A stretch of 64,000 nucleotides of DNA from Fusobacterium mortiferum ATCC 9817 (GTDB taxonomy: Bacteria; Fusobacteriota; Fusobacteriia; Fusobacteriales; Fusobacteriaceae), in the NCBI RefSeq assembly GCF_000158195.2, contig NZ_GL987991.1, positions 135,447 to 199,446 on the forward strand, given 5' to 3'. Under the pieces are notes generated by a model. That model was given only the letters and a program-made list of their open reading frames with translations. It did no database searches and was not told where the DNA came from. Positions 34,424 through 43,680 of the stretch are shown here, piece after piece; positions within the stretch are counted from its first letter, which is position 1; each line of letters opens with the position of its first letter. A program made the position numbers and the translations under genes.

Positions 34424-35239
34424 ATGTTAGAAATTAATAAAACTTTGGTTATTGTTAGAGGTGGTGGAGATATAGCCACTGGTAGTATTCAAAAATTATA
34501 TAGAGCAGGATTTAAAGTGTTGGTTTTAGAGATTGAAAAACCTTCTGCTATAAGAAGAAAGGTAGCTTTTTGTGAAGCTATCTATGAAAAAGAGATGACA
34601 ATAGAGGGAGTTACAGCTAAACTTTGTAACTCTATTGAAGATATTGAACAAGTCTGGAGAGAAAAAAAGATTCCTGTATTAGTTGATTCTACTGGAGAAT
34701 CTATATATAAATTAAAACCACAAGTAGTAATAGATGGTATTTTAGCTAAAAAAAATTACGGAACAAATAGAGAGATGGCTCCAATTACAATAGGGCTAGG
34801 ACCCGGATTTACAGCTGGAGAAGATGTAGATGTAGTTATTGAAACTATGAGAGGGCATAATCTAGGAAAACTTATCTTTGAAGGTAAGCCTATGGCTAAT
34901 ACTGGAATTCCAGGAATTATAAAAGGGGTAGGAAAAGAGAGAGTAATATATAGCCCATGTGCTGGTGTAGTAAAAAACATTTGTAAAATAGGGGATATGG
35001 TAGAGAAAAATCAAGTTATTGCTACAGTTGATGGAGTAGAAGTATTAGCTACTATAAGTGGAGTATTGAGAGGACTTATTAGAGAGGGATATGAAGTGCC
35101 AGAAAAATTTAAAATGGCAGATATAGACCCAAGAGAAGAGGAACAAGCTAACTGTTTCACTATTTCTGATAAAGCTAGAGCAATAGGTGGGGCTGTATTA
35201 GAAGCTGTACTATATTTAAAAAATGAAAAAAATATATAG
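34424..35239 (+). CDS. yqeB: YqeB, selenium-dependent molybdenum hydroxylase maturation protein
   Basis: 271 residues starting with VIVRGGGDIATGSIQKLYRA, a Rossmann-like nucleotide-binding N-terminus of the EF2563/YqeB family; later GLGPGFTAGEDVDVVIET and MANTGIPGIIKGVGKERV. YqeB is a marker of selenium-dependent molybdenum hydroxylases, acting in insertion or supply of labile selenium. It precedes an XdhC-family gene by 9 bases in the same operon. AAGGGG starts it. Confidence 0.9.
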   Translation: MLEINKTLVIVRGGGDIATGSIQKLYRAGFKVLVLEIEKPSAIRRKVAFCEAIYEKEMTIEGVTAKLCNSIEDIEQVWREKKIPVLVDSTGESIYKLKPQVVIDGILAKKNYGTNREMAPITIGLGPGFTAGEDVDVVIETMRGHNLGKLIFEGKPMANTGIPGIIKGVGKERVIYSPCAGVVKNICKIGDMVEKNQVIATVDGVEVLATISGVLRGLIREGYEVPEKFKMADIDPREEEQANCFTISDKARAIGGAVLEAVLYLKNEKNI

Positions 35240-35248
35240 AGGTGTAAT

Positions 35249-36016
35249 ATGGAATTAACTATTTTAAAGAAGATAGAGGAAAAATTATCTCAAGGAGAGA
35301 GAGGTGCTTTAGTTACTGTAACTGGTGCTACTGGTTCTACTCCCAGAAAAAGTGGAACTATTATGGGAGTATTTAAAGATGAGCTAGTAGGAACTATAGG
35401 TGGTGGAAAGATAGAGAGTGTTGTTATAGATAGAGCTAGGCAACTTCTAGAAACAGGAGAGAGTGAAAATTTTGAATACAATCTTACTACTACAGATGAA
35501 TTACAGATGAATTGTGGTGGAACAATGAAAGGATTTATTAAAGTTTTTTCTCCTTTTCCTAAATTATTAATCTGTGGAGCTGGACATGTGGGGCAAAAAC
35601 TTTTTAAAGTAACAAAAACACTAGATTTTGACTTAAAAATTATAGATGATAGAGAGGAGTTAAAGTTTGATATACCTGAACTAACTCTAGGAAATTTTAA
35701 AGATATCTTGACAAAAGAGAGAATTGATGGTAATACATATATAGTAATAGTAACAAGAGGTCATTTGTTAGATGAAGAGGTTCTTAATCTTGTAAAAAAT
35801 AGAGGAGCAAAATATATAGGTATTATTGGAAGCAGAAGAAAAATTACAACTTTGAAAGAAAATCTTGAAAAAGTTGGAAAGATAGAAGACAATATCTATG
35901 CTCCAATAGGATTAAAATTATCTAATGGAACACCAGAAGAGATAGCTATAGAGATTTTAGCTGAGATACTAAAAATTAAAAATAATGGAGAGTTAATTCA
36001 TAGAACAATTATTTAA
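35249..36016 (+). CDS. XdhC-family molybdenum hydroxylase accessory factor
   Basis: 255 residues. N-terminal XdhC/CoxI domain with TGATGSTPRKSGTIMGVFKD and TIGGGKIES, then a Rossmann domain with LLICGAGHVGQKLF and IGIIGSRRK. XdhC-type chaperones bind molybdenum cofactor, help sulfurate it and deliver it to hydroxylases. This one probably serves the hydroxylase at 56819-60312. AGAGGTG precedes ATG. Confidence 0.92.
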   Translation: MELTILKKIEEKLSQGERGALVTVTGATGSTPRKSGTIMGVFKDELVGTIGGGKIESVVIDRARQLLETGESENFEYNLTTTDELQMNCGGTMKGFIKVFSPFPKLLICGAGHVGQKLFKVTKTLDFDLKIIDDREELKFDIPELTLGNFKDILTKERIDGNTYIVIVTRGHLLDEEVLNLVKNRGAKYIGIIGSRRKITTLKENLEKVGKIEDNIYAPIGLKLSNGTPEEIAIEILAEILKIKNNGELIHRTII

Positions 36017-36032
36017 AAAGGAGAAATTCTTT

Positions 36033-36332
36033 ATGAAAAAGAAATTTGCAATGATAATAATGGGAAATGAATATAATCCTAATGAACACAAAGCTAAGTT
36101 CGAAACTACTTCTCAAATAACGTATATTTGTACTATCAATAATTGGAATATGTTAAAAGAAACAATAGAATATCTACAAAAAGAGGGAGTAGGAGCAATA
36201 GAATTATGCGGAGCTTTTGGTAAGGAGAGAGCTCAAGAGATTGTAGAAATGACTAATTCAGAAATTGCTGTAGGTTATGTTGTACACGAACCTGAACTAG
36301 ATCTATTATTTAGTAAATTTTTTGGAAATTAG
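36033..36332 (+). CDS. DUF6506 family protein
   Basis: 99 residues with the pattern FAMIIMGNEYNPNEHKA..., GAIELCGAFG and GYVVHEPELDLLFSKFFG, which I recall as the DUF6506 signature; small proteins of unknown function often near regulators or transporters. It has AAGGAG and follows the XdhC gene by 16 bases, in the same operon. Confidence 0.75.
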   Translation: MKKKFAMIIMGNEYNPNEHKAKFETTSQITYICTINNWNMLKETIEYLQKEGVGAIELCGAFGKERAQEIVEMTNSEIAVGYVVHEPELDLLFSKFFGN

Positions 36333-36392
36333 GTAAAATTCTTTACAAAAGTAAAGATTTACATAAAAGAAAAATGTAGGAGGATTAAGAAA

Positions 36393-36770
36393 ATGAGTAA
36401 AGTAATTCACACAGAAAAAGCACCAGCAGCTTTAGGACCATATTCACAAGCTATAGAGGCTAATGGAATGTTATTTGTATCAGGACAAATCCCATTTGTT
36501 CCAGAAACAATGACATTAGTATCTGATGATGTAAAAGCTCAAACAAGACAATCATTAGAAAACGTAAAAGCAATAGTAGAAGCAGCTGGATATTCAATGA
36601 AAGATGTTGTAAAAGCAGGAGTATTCATCAAAGATATGAACGACTTCGCAGCAATCAACGAAGTATACAATGAGTATCTTGGAGATGTAAAACCAGCAAG
36701 AGCTTGTGTAGAAGTAGCAAGACTTCCAAAAGATGTAAAAGTTGAAATAGAAGTTATCGCTGTTAAATAG
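36393..36770 (+). CDS. ridA: RidA family reactive-intermediate deaminase
   Basis: 125 residues with [41 protein letters not shown]: the complete RidA (YjgF) signature with the substrate-carboxylate Arg. It hydrolyses enamine/imine intermediates such as 2-aminoacrylate. AGGAGG start; followed by a strong terminator. The codon choice is more GC-rich and biased than that of its neighbours, as expected for a highly expressed gene. Confidence 0.96.
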   Translation: MSKVIHTEKAPAALGPYSQAIEANGMLFVSGQIPFVPETMTLVSDDVKAQTRQSLENVKAIVEAAGYSMKDVVKAGVFIKDMNDFAAINEVYNEYLGDVKPARACVEVARLPKDVKVEIEVIAVK

Positions 36771-36789
36771 TTTTAACTAATATTTCACT

Positions 36790-36820
36790 AAGGACAACCA
36801 ATTAGGTTGTCCTTTTTTTT
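36790..36820 (+). terminator. Terminator after ridA
   Basis: AAGGACAACC (36790-36799) pairs with GGTTGTCCTT (36805-36814), loop AATTA, then eight Ts. Confidence 0.9.
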
Positions 36821-36897
36821 GTCTAAAATAATTGCATAAAAATATAAATATGATATAATTATAAGTGTAATATATAAATTAAATAGAAGGAGAGCTT

Positions 36898-37653
36898 ATG
36901 AAATTAATATCATGGAATGTAAATGGATTAAGAGCTTGTGTAGGTAAAGGATTTCTAGATTACTTCAAAGAACAACAAGCAGATATATTTTGTCTACAAG
37001 AAACAAAATTACAAGAGGGGCAAATTGAATTAGAGTTAGATGGATATCATCAATATTGGAATTATGCTGAGAAAAAAGGATATTCTGGAACAGCTATTTT
37101 TACAAAGGAAAAACCTATCTCTGTTCATTATGGAATAGGAATAGAAGAGCATGATAAAGAGGGAAGAGTAATCACATTAGAATTTGAAAAATTTTATATG
37201 ATAACTGTATATACTCCTAACTCTCAAGAAAAATTAGCTAGATTAGATTATAGAATGAAATGGGAAGAGGATTTTAAAAATTATCTTTTAGAATTAGATA
37301 AGAAAAAACCTGTAATAGTTTGTGGAGATTTAAATGTTGCTCACAAAGAGATAGATTTAAAAAATCCAAAAACTAATAGAAAAAATGCTGGTTTCTCTGA
37401 TGAGGAAAGAGAAAAAATGACGAAGCTTTTAGAAAGTGGCTTTGTAGATAGCTTTAGATATTTTTATCCAAATAAGACAGATATTTATTCGTGGTGGTCT
37501 TATAGATTTAGTGCCAGAGCTAAAAACGCTGGGTGGAGAATAGATTATTTCTTAGTTTCTGATAGAATAAAAGAAAATATGAAAGGGGCAGAGATACATA
37601 CAGAGATATTAGGTTCTGACCACTGTCCTGTTCTTTTAAATATAGATTTATAA
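36898..37653 (+). CDS. xth: Exodeoxyribonuclease III
   Basis: 251 residues of exonuclease-endonuclease-phosphatase fold: [15 protein letters not shown] at the start, LQETKLQ (metal Glu), CGDLNVAH (catalytic Asp/Asn), [20 protein letters not shown], and SDHCPV (catalytic Asp/His). ExoA/Xth-type AP endonuclease for base-excision repair. Length standard. Own promoter (TTGCAT/TATAAT near 36832-36860) and AAGGAG site. Confidence 0.95.
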   Translation: MKLISWNVNGLRACVGKGFLDYFKEQQADIFCLQETKLQEGQIELELDGYHQYWNYAEKKGYSGTAIFTKEKPISVHYGIGIEEHDKEGRVITLEFEKFYMITVYTPNSQEKLARLDYRMKWEEDFKNYLLELDKKKPVIVCGDLNVAHKEIDLKNPKTNRKNAGFSDEEREKMTKLLESGFVDSFRYFYPNKTDIYSWWSYRFSARAKNAGWRIDYFLVSDRIKENMKGAEIHTEILGSDHCPVLLNIDL

Positions 37654-37686
37654 AAATTAAAATATGAAGGGAAGGAGAAATTAAAA

Positions 37687-38430
37687 TTGACATTAGAAGA
37701 GATTAGAGAGGCTATCAAGGGAAGTAAAAAACTTCCTAAGTGTGTTGCTGTATATGATAAACTTTTTAAATTAATAAAAGATGGAGAGTTTGATGAAGCT
37801 GGAAAACTACCAACTGAACCAGAATTAGCTAAAATAATGGAAGTTAGTAGAATGACATTAAGACAGGCATTAGCTCTTTTACAAGAAGATGGAGTAATAA
37901 AAAATTATCATGGAAAGGGAAACTTTATAACTCAACCACAAAATCGTTATGGAAAGGGATTAGAAACTCTTAAACATCCTGTTTATTCAGCATTGGATTT
38001 AGCTGTAGATGAAGTGGAAATAGAGTTCAGAATAGAACCTCCAACTGATTATACTACAAAGGTTTTAGGTAGAAAATCTCCAGTGGTAGTTTTTGTGGAT
38101 AGATGGTATAAATCAAAAGGAGAGGGGGTAGCTTATACACTTTCATTCATTCCTATCGAAACAATAACAGAGGAAAAAATAGATTTATCTGATAAAAATG
38201 CACTATTAAAATTTTTAGAGGAAACTTCTTATCAAAAAGCTAGACACTCTACTATTAATATAAATTTCTCAGTAGCTGGAAACTTTACCTCTATGAAATA
38301 TACAATAGCTAAAAATAGCAAGAGCTGGTTATTAGAAGAGAAGGTTTTTACTAAAGGAGATTTTCCATTAGTACATCACAAACACTATTTACCTATGGAA
38401 AATTCACATATATGTATAGAAATAAAATAG
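37687..38430 (+). CDS. GntR/HutC-family transcriptional regulator
   Basis: 247 residues: winged-helix N-terminus (LPTEPELAKIMEVSRMTLRQ, ALLQEDGVIKNYHGKGNFI), C-terminal UTRA-like effector-binding domain (from about residue 85). TTG start at 37687 with GGAG 9 bases before; no ATG is available nearby. Likely senses a small metabolite; its targets are not evident. It follows xth by 33 bases and may be cotranscribed. Confidence 0.88.
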   Translation: MTLEEIREAIKGSKKLPKCVAVYDKLFKLIKDGEFDEAGKLPTEPELAKIMEVSRMTLRQALALLQEDGVIKNYHGKGNFITQPQNRYGKGLETLKHPVYSALDLAVDEVEIEFRIEPPTDYTTKVLGRKSPVVVFVDRWYKSKGEGVAYTLSFIPIETITEEKIDLSDKNALLKFLEETSYQKARHSTININFSVAGNFTSMKYTIAKNSKSWLLEEKVFTKGDFPLVHHKHYLPMENSHICIEIK

Positions 38431-38450
38431 GGGTTATACACCCCTATTTT
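38424..38450. terminator. Bidirectional terminator that contains both stop codons
   Basis: AAAATAGGGG (38424-38433) pairs with CCCCTATTTT (38441-38450). The stem contains the TAG stop of the GntR gene (38428-38430) and the CTA of the rnmV stop (38444-38446 on +), so one hairpin serves two convergent genes with no spacer. Confidence 0.8.
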
Positions 38451-38992
38451 ATTGAATTAAGAGCTCTTTCAAACTCTTCTTTTGTTATTCCATATCTATT
38501 TAACTTAGAAAGAAATTGCTTCCCATTAGAATATCCTATTCCTAACTTTCCACCAACTTTTTCTCTTCTCTCACTAGCTTCTGCTCCACCTACTAAGCCA
38601 CACTCCATTAGATAGCTCATAGTGAAATTCTCTTGTAAATCATCAGACACTGTACATCTAGCTTTTTCAAGAGCATTGATGATAGCTTCTGGAGAGGCAT
38701 TTTCCACTCCTATATCTCCATCTTTAGTTCCTTCACATCTTCTAATATAAGCATCTTTAGCTTCTGGAAAAAATTTATGTATATATTTTCTAATCTCATT
38801 TCCAGCATAGTCAGGGTCAGTTAAAATTATTATTCCTCTATTTTTTTCAGCTACTCTAATTCTTTCAATATTCTCTTTTTTTCTTACAGCAAAACCATTT
38901 ACTTGAATTATTTCAGCGTCTACAGCAGCTTTTACAGCAGATATATCATCTCTACCCTCTACTACTATTATCTCTTTTATTATTTTTTTCAT
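38444..38992 (-). CDS. rnmV: Ribonuclease M5
   Basis: 182 residues with a TOPRIM domain at the N-terminus: IVVEGRDDISAV (catalytic Glu) and ILTDPDYAGNEIR (Asp pair), then the RNase M5 C-terminal region. It matures 5S rRNA precursor in low-GC bacteria. It starts at 38992 as TAATG overlap with the upstream esterase gene. Confidence 0.93.
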   Translation of the reverse strand: MKKIIKEIIVVEGRDDISAVKAAVDAEIIQVNGFAVRKKENIERIRVAEKNRGIIILTDPDYAGNEIRKYIHKFFPEAKDAYIRRCEGTKDGDIGVENASPEAIINALEKARCTVSDDLQENFTMSYLMECGLVGGAEASERREKVGGKLGIGYSNGKQFLSKLNRYGITKEEFERALNSIK

Positions 38993-40020
38993 TACACATT
39001 CCTTATTTTTTCATCAAAATATACTAAAAAATTTTTTAAATCTCTTGCTACATACTCCCAAGTATGAGTTTCATCTTTACAAAGATAACCTATAAAATTA
39101 TAATTATGTTTTTTCATTCTTCCAACAGTATCTAGCCATTGCTGTAACATCAGATGAGTTTCAACATCTTTTTCTCCCACACTTGTATAAAAATATCTAT
39201 CACTATACTTCTCCTTAGCCAAGCTTTTTATAAGTGTGTATGGGTCTTCCTTTAAAATTTTATATCCCCATGAACCAAAAACTTTTAAAAAGTGTAGTTT
39301 ATCTTCGTTACTAAATAAAAATTTTGGAATATAGAGAAGATTAAATATTCTAATAACCCTTCTATTTACGCTCATTCTGACAATACTTGTAGCCCCTGAA
39401 AAACTTCCTACTACTTTGAATAAGTTTAGATGTTTAAGCCCAAGTTTGAAAGCTCCATATCCTCCCATGGAAAATCCAGCTATTCCAAATTGAGAGTGAG
39501 GAAATTCCTCTTTTAATTGTGGAATAATCTCCTTTATAATACAATTTTCATATTGATGGGATTTGTCATTATAAAAATTAGTATACCATCCCATTCCTTC
39601 ATAACCAGAATTCAATAAAATAATATTCATCTTGTCTATTTTATTTTCTTTTAAAAGAGTCAAATAATTCTCTCTTATTCTACCTCTTCCTAGCCAATCT
39701 TCAGCACAATCTCTAAGTCCATGAAGTAAGATAAGACAAGGTAAGTTATCTCTTACCTCATCTCTATTTTTTATGACAATATATTCTAACTTCTCGTCAA
39801 TATAACCTTTTGATTTTAAGATTCTTTTTTCAACTATCAATTTTTTTTCAAAATCTTGAAGTGATATCTTATCATAATCAAAATCTTTATTCTCAATATA
39901 AGTTATCTCATCAAATGTCATTACTCTTCGTATTTTTCTTAAAAGTTTAAAAGGATAAGGATAAGTCAATATGTAAAATAATATCCCTAAACTTATCAAG
40001 ATTATAAAAATTTTTATCAT
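38992..40020 (-). CDS. Alpha/beta-hydrolase fold esterase with N-terminal membrane anchor
   Basis: 342 residues. One N-terminal hydrophobic segment (residues 3-20), then an esterase of the EstA/S-formylglutathione-hydrolase-like group: ILLHGLRDCAEDWLGRG, nucleophile elbow GFSMGGYGAF near 172-181, and DETHTWEYV with the catalytic His near 316. Probably a membrane-anchored esterase facing the periplasm. It is followed directly by rnmV. Substrate unknown. Confidence 0.85.
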   Translation of the reverse strand: MIKIFIILISLGILFYILTYPYPFKLLRKIRRVMTFDEITYIENKDFDYDKISLQDFEKKLIVEKRILKSKGYIDEKLEYIVIKNRDEVRDNLPCLILLHGLRDCAEDWLGRGRIRENYLTLLKENKIDKMNIILLNSGYEGMGWYTNFYNDKSHQYENCIIKEIIPQLKEEFPHSQFGIAGFSMGGYGAFKLGLKHLNLFKVVGSFSGATSIVRMSVNRRVIRIFNLLYIPKFLFSNEDKLHFLKVFGSWGYKILKEDPYTLIKSLAKEKYSDRYFYTSVGEKDVETHLMLQQWLDTVGRMKKHNYNFIGYLCKDETHTWEYVARDLKNFLVYFDEKIRNV

Positions 40021-40033
40021 AGATCCCTCTTAA

Positions 40034-41425
40034 TTAGAATTCAGCATTATTTGGTGTTCTAGGGAAAGGAATTACATCACGGATATTAGTCATTCCTGTT
40101 ATATACATTATAATTCTCTCAAATCCTAGTCCATATCCAGAGTGTGGGAAACTTCCAAATCTTCTTAAATCTAGATAGAATTCATAATCCTCTGGTTTCA
40201 TTCCTAATTCAGTTATTCTATTTTCTAGTATCTCTAAGCTATCCTCTCTTTGAGAACCTCCTATTATCTCTCCAATTCCTGGTGCTAATAGATCCATAGC
40301 TCTTACAGTTTTTCCATCTGGATTAAGTTTCATATAGAAAGCTTTGATATCTTTAGGATAATCAGTTAAGAATACCGGCTTTTTGAAATACTCTTCAGCT
40401 AAATATCTCTCATGTTCACTTTGTAAGTCAATTCCCCATTCAACTGGATAGTCAAATTTCTTACCAGATTTTAATAGTATATCTATTGCTTCTGTATATG
40501 TTAATCTTCCAAAGTCACTATTTAATACATTATTTAATTTGTCAAATAATCCTTTTTCAATGAAGTTATTGAAGAATTCCATCTCTTCTGGACACTCGTC
40601 CATTACAAATTTGATTATATACTTAACCATTGATTCAGCTAGTTCCATATTTGCCTCTAAATCAGCAAAAGCAATTTCAGGCTCTATCATCCAGAACTCA
40701 GAAGCGTGTCTAGCTGTATTAGAGTTCTCTGCTCTAAATGTAGGTCCAAATGTATATATATTTCTAAATGCTGAACAGAAAGTTTCTCCACTTAATTGCC
40801 CACTTACAGTTAAATTAGTTTCTTTTCCAAAGAAGTCTTTAGAGTTATCTACTGTTCCATCTTCTTTTTTAGGTAGATTGTTTAAATCTAGAGTAGTTAC
40901 TCTAAACATCTCTCCTGCTCCCTCACAGTCAGAACCTGTTATGATTGGAGTATGTACATAAACAAATCCATTCTCTTGGAAGAATTTGTGTATAGCATAA
41001 GCTACTACTGACCTTACTCTAAATACTGCTGAGAAAGTGTTTGTTCTTGGTCTTAAGTGAGCTTTTGTTCTTAAATATTCAAAAGTATGTCTTTTATTTT
41101 GTAAAGGATATTCTAAGTCAGCCTTTTGGAATACATTTATCTCTTCAGCCATTATTTCAAAAGCTTGTCCAGCTCCTTGTGATTTTACTAATTTTCCTTT
41201 TACCTCTATTGAAGATATTATAGATAGACGAGAGATCTCTTCAAAGTTACTAAGTCTTGTATCAAATACAACTTGTACTCCTTTGAAAAAAGAACCATCA
41301 TTTACTTCAATAAATCCAAAGTTCTTTTGGTCTCTTATCTTTTTTACCCAACCATTTATTATAACTTCTTGGTCTAGGTATTTTTCTGTCTCTCTGTATA
41401 GAGATTTTACTGTAACTTTTTTCAT
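40034..41425 (-). CDS. asnS: Asparagine--tRNA ligase
   Basis: 463 residues of class IIb aminoacyl-tRNA synthetase: N-terminal OB-fold ([20 protein letters not shown]), motif 2 [20 protein letters not shown], motif 3 [22 protein letters not shown] ([10 protein letters not shown]). The Asn-type HAS-EFWM in motif 2 separates it from AspS. ATG 41425 with GGGGG 8 bases before is used; in-frame ATG 41440 abuts that site. Length typical. Confidence 0.95.
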   Translation of the reverse strand: MKKVTVKSLYRETEKYLDQEVIINGWVKKIRDQKNFGFIEVNDGSFFKGVQVVFDTRLSNFEEISRLSIISSIEVKGKLVKSQGAGQAFEIMAEEINVFQKADLEYPLQNKRHTFEYLRTKAHLRPRTNTFSAVFRVRSVVAYAIHKFFQENGFVYVHTPIITGSDCEGAGEMFRVTTLDLNNLPKKEDGTVDNSKDFFGKETNLTVSGQLSGETFCSAFRNIYTFGPTFRAENSNTARHASEFWMIEPEIAFADLEANMELAESMVKYIIKFVMDECPEEMEFFNNFIEKGLFDKLNNVLNSDFGRLTYTEAIDILLKSGKKFDYPVEWGIDLQSEHERYLAEEYFKKPVFLTDYPKDIKAFYMKLNPDGKTVRAMDLLAPGIGEIIGGSQREDSLEILENRITELGMKPEDYEFYLDLRRFGSFPHSGYGLGFERIIMYITGMTNIRDVIPFPRTPNNAEF

Positions 41426-41444
41426 AGTATATGCCCCCATAAAA

Positions 41445-41651
41445 TTATATTATCTTAAATTTACTATCGTTTTTAACTTCTCCATCTACTATTTTAATAT
41501 TATCTAGATGTCCTCTAACTTGAGCTTTAAATTGCTCTAAATACATCTGTCTGTATTTTTGTCTCTCTTCTTTTTCAGCCTCTGTCAACTCTCTTTCTCT
41601 AGCAATTTTTGAAAAATAATTAACTTTAGCTATGATATCTTTCATTTCCAT
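41445..41651 (-). CDS. DUF896 (YnzC-like) small protein
   Basis: 68 residues with [20 protein letters not shown] and [18 protein letters not shown] near the middle, the DUF896 signature (B. subtilis YnzC, a helical hairpin protein of unknown role, linked to the SOS operon there). AGGAG is 7 bases before the ATG. Confidence 0.9.
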   Translation of the reverse strand: MEMKDIIAKVNYFSKIARERELTEAEKEERQKYRQMYLEQFKAQVRGHLDNIKIVDGEVKNDSKFKII

Positions 41652-41731
41652 TTTGCTACTCCTATTTCTTTAATATATACAGAGTATTATATCATTTTTT
41701 GTACATATAAATCAACTATTTTTAAATCTAA

Positions 41732-42415
41732 TTAAAAATTTAAATATTTTTTTATATCTTTTTTATTGAATTTAAATACAGGCATACCACTTGAATATGG
41801 TGTTAGATCATATTCTGTAAAAGTAAATACAATATAATCTCCCTCAAAAGATAAAATAGCATTATTTATATCAGCTTCAGCATTGTCAAAGAATATAACT
41901 TCTACTCCTTGAGTGTTTAAAACTCTATCTTTATTTTTAATCATATCATTTATTCTCATATTAAAATACTCTATAGCTTCATCTTTAAAAATCTTATCTA
42001 AACTTAAAATAGTTTTATCTTTTAAATTAAAATTATAACTTTCTAAACTATTAATAAAGTGAGCTCCACCAGTATAAATATTAGTTAAAATTGAAATAGA
42101 CAGTATTCCAAAGCTATTCTCATTATTTTTAAAAGAGATATAAGCTTCTTGAATTCCACCATCATCTTTTTTACCAGAAAGATTTTCTATTATATATCTC
42201 ATATTCTCCTGCATAGTAAGATTAAAATATGTAAAATCTTCACTTGTTTCATCTTTGATTTGAGGAATATTTATATCATAGCTATAAAACTCCCCTTTAT
42301 TTTTAGAATTAGAAGATACTACTTCCACACTAGAACTAGATAGAGTTGTGCCTTTTTCACAACCTGTTACAAATATTGCTAAAGAAAGAGCTAAAATATA
42401 AAAAAACTTTTTCAT
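41732..42415 (-). CDS. DUF3298/DUF4163-type lipoprotein
   Basis: 227 residues: lipoprotein signal ending FVTGC (Cys near residue 19), then a region with YTGGAHFINSLESYNF, KTILSLDKIFKD and the Tyr/Pro-rich TEYDLTPYSSGMPVFKF end typical of DUF3298 (RsiV-like). Function unknown; probably binds a cell-wall ligand in the envelope. ATG 42415 with GGAGG 8 bases before is chosen over ATG 42430. Confidence 0.8.
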   Translation of the reverse strand: MKKFFYILALSLAIFVTGCEKGTTLSSSSVEVVSSNSKNKGEFYSYDINIPQIKDETSEDFTYFNLTMQENMRYIIENLSGKKDDGGIQEAYISFKNNENSFGILSISILTNIYTGGAHFINSLESYNFNLKDKTILSLDKIFKDEAIEYFNMRINDMIKNKDRVLNTQGVEVIFFDNAEADINNAILSFEGDYIVFTFTEYDLTPYSSGMPVFKFNKKDIKKYLNF

Positions 42416-42437
42416 TATAAATACCTCCATTACTTAT

Positions 42438-43310
42438 TTAATTCCAACTATTTCGTATTTTTTTAATTAAAAAAGCAGGATGATATGACTCCTTTGCTTC
42501 TCTCAATCCTTCATCCCCAAAATCATCTTCACGATTTATATATTTACATTTAGAAAATTCATTTTGAGCAAACAGATAATTTATCATCTGATAACTTCCT
42601 ATATAATTATTTAATCCCTTTTCTATGTGAATAACGGCATACTCATCATTCAATACTTCTCCTAAAGAATAAGCTATAACTTTTCCATCTATTTTTATCA
42701 TTGCACCTATTAAGTCTAGCTTATCAAAGTTATGTAAAATATGCATAATTCCTATATTCTCATTATTTAAAACAGGAATAGAATAACACTCTCTATTTTG
42801 ACACCACTCTTCTTGAAATTTAATAACCTCACATATATTCTTCTCATCAATAGTTTCATAAGTATAACTGTAAAGTTTATTAAAATTATTAATTCTATTT
42901 TTTTTCTTTGAATACTTTCTCCCCTTTAAAGTTCCTAAATCTTGTGAATTATATATATAATCAAAACTCTCTCTTCTCTCCTCAAGAATAAAAGTATCCT
43001 CTAATAGATTTTTCCAATACTCAGGAACTAATATTATTCTTTTATTTTCATTAATAATATTTTTTATCTTCTCTTTCCAAGTATTTAAAACCTCTTCACT
43101 TTCATCTTTTGGTATCGGCATATAATAATACTCTTCATTTTCATAGATTCCTTTTATTAAAAGAATATTGTCCTCTACCTTATACTTTGTCTTTTCTCCT
43201 ATACTCCATAGTATTTGATTTGAAAAATTATAATCACAAGTTATAAATTTTCCTTTGGTATATTCGTCTACAATCTCTTTGTCTTGAATTTCAAGATTTT
43301 TCCATTCCAT
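42438..43310 (-). CDS. DUF2156 (phosphatidylglycerol lysyltransferase C-terminal-like) protein
   Basis: 290 residues beginning MEWKNLEIQDKEIVDEYTKG, with the GNAT-like duplicate fold of DUF2156: ITCDYNFSNQILWS, YSLGEVLNDEYAVIHIEKG, and NREDDFGDEGLREAKESYHP near the C-terminus. These proteins relate to aminoacyl-tRNA-dependent lipid or peptide modifiers; activity not demonstrated for the stand-alone form. The ribosome site is duplicated upstream (see finding). Confidence 0.85.
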   Translation of the reverse strand: MEWKNLEIQDKEIVDEYTKGKFITCDYNFSNQILWSIGEKTKYKVEDNILLIKGIYENEEYYYMPIPKDESEEVLNTWKEKIKNIINENKRIILVPEYWKNLLEDTFILEERRESFDYIYNSQDLGTLKGRKYSKKKNRINNFNKLYSYTYETIDEKNICEVIKFQEEWCQNRECYSIPVLNNENIGIMHILHNFDKLDLIGAMIKIDGKVIAYSLGEVLNDEYAVIHIEKGLNNYIGSYQMINYLFAQNEFSKCKYINREDDFGDEGLREAKESYHPAFLIKKIRNSWN

Positions 43311-43366
43311 TTTGTTTCTCCTTTTTTGTTTCTCCTTTGAAGTTCTTAAATAATTATATTTTATTT

Positions 43367-43645
43367 TTATTTAAATTTATATTTTGTTTGTTTTCTTCTT
43401 TTTTTTGTGACTTTACTTAATAAAATAACGCAAATCAATGGAATTATTCCTATTAATAATACAGTTAATCCCATTGCTAAATTTTTTGATACTCCTATTT
43501 TATATGTAAGAGTTTGTGATAATGATAATAAAATCTCTAATGGGTCAACATAGTACAATTGACCAAAAGGTGGCATAAGAAATTCTATTCCATAAGTTAG
43601 CCCTAAAAATATTCCTACAAATAAAATCAATTTAAAAAGTAACAT
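43367..43645 (-). CDS. Small membrane protein, unknown function
   Basis: 92 residues with two hydrophobic spans (about 3-22 and 58-80) and a strongly basic tail KKRRKQTKYKFK. I chose ATG 43645, since GGAGG is 7 bases before it, over ATG 43651 that is only one base away. No family recognised. Lies between DUF2156 and dinB genes in the same orientation. Confidence 0.6.
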   Translation of the reverse strand: MLLFKLILFVGIFLGLTYGIEFLMPPFGQLYYVDPLEILLSLSQTLTYKIGVSKNLAMGLTVLLIGIIPLICVILLSKVTKKRRKQTKYKFK

Positions 43646-43680
43646 ACCCATTCCTCCAAATACCTTTTTGTATATTATAC

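Noticed and set aside
40539..40961. Plus-strand frame inside asnS
   Set aside because: Antisense of a conserved synthetase gene, no ribosome site.
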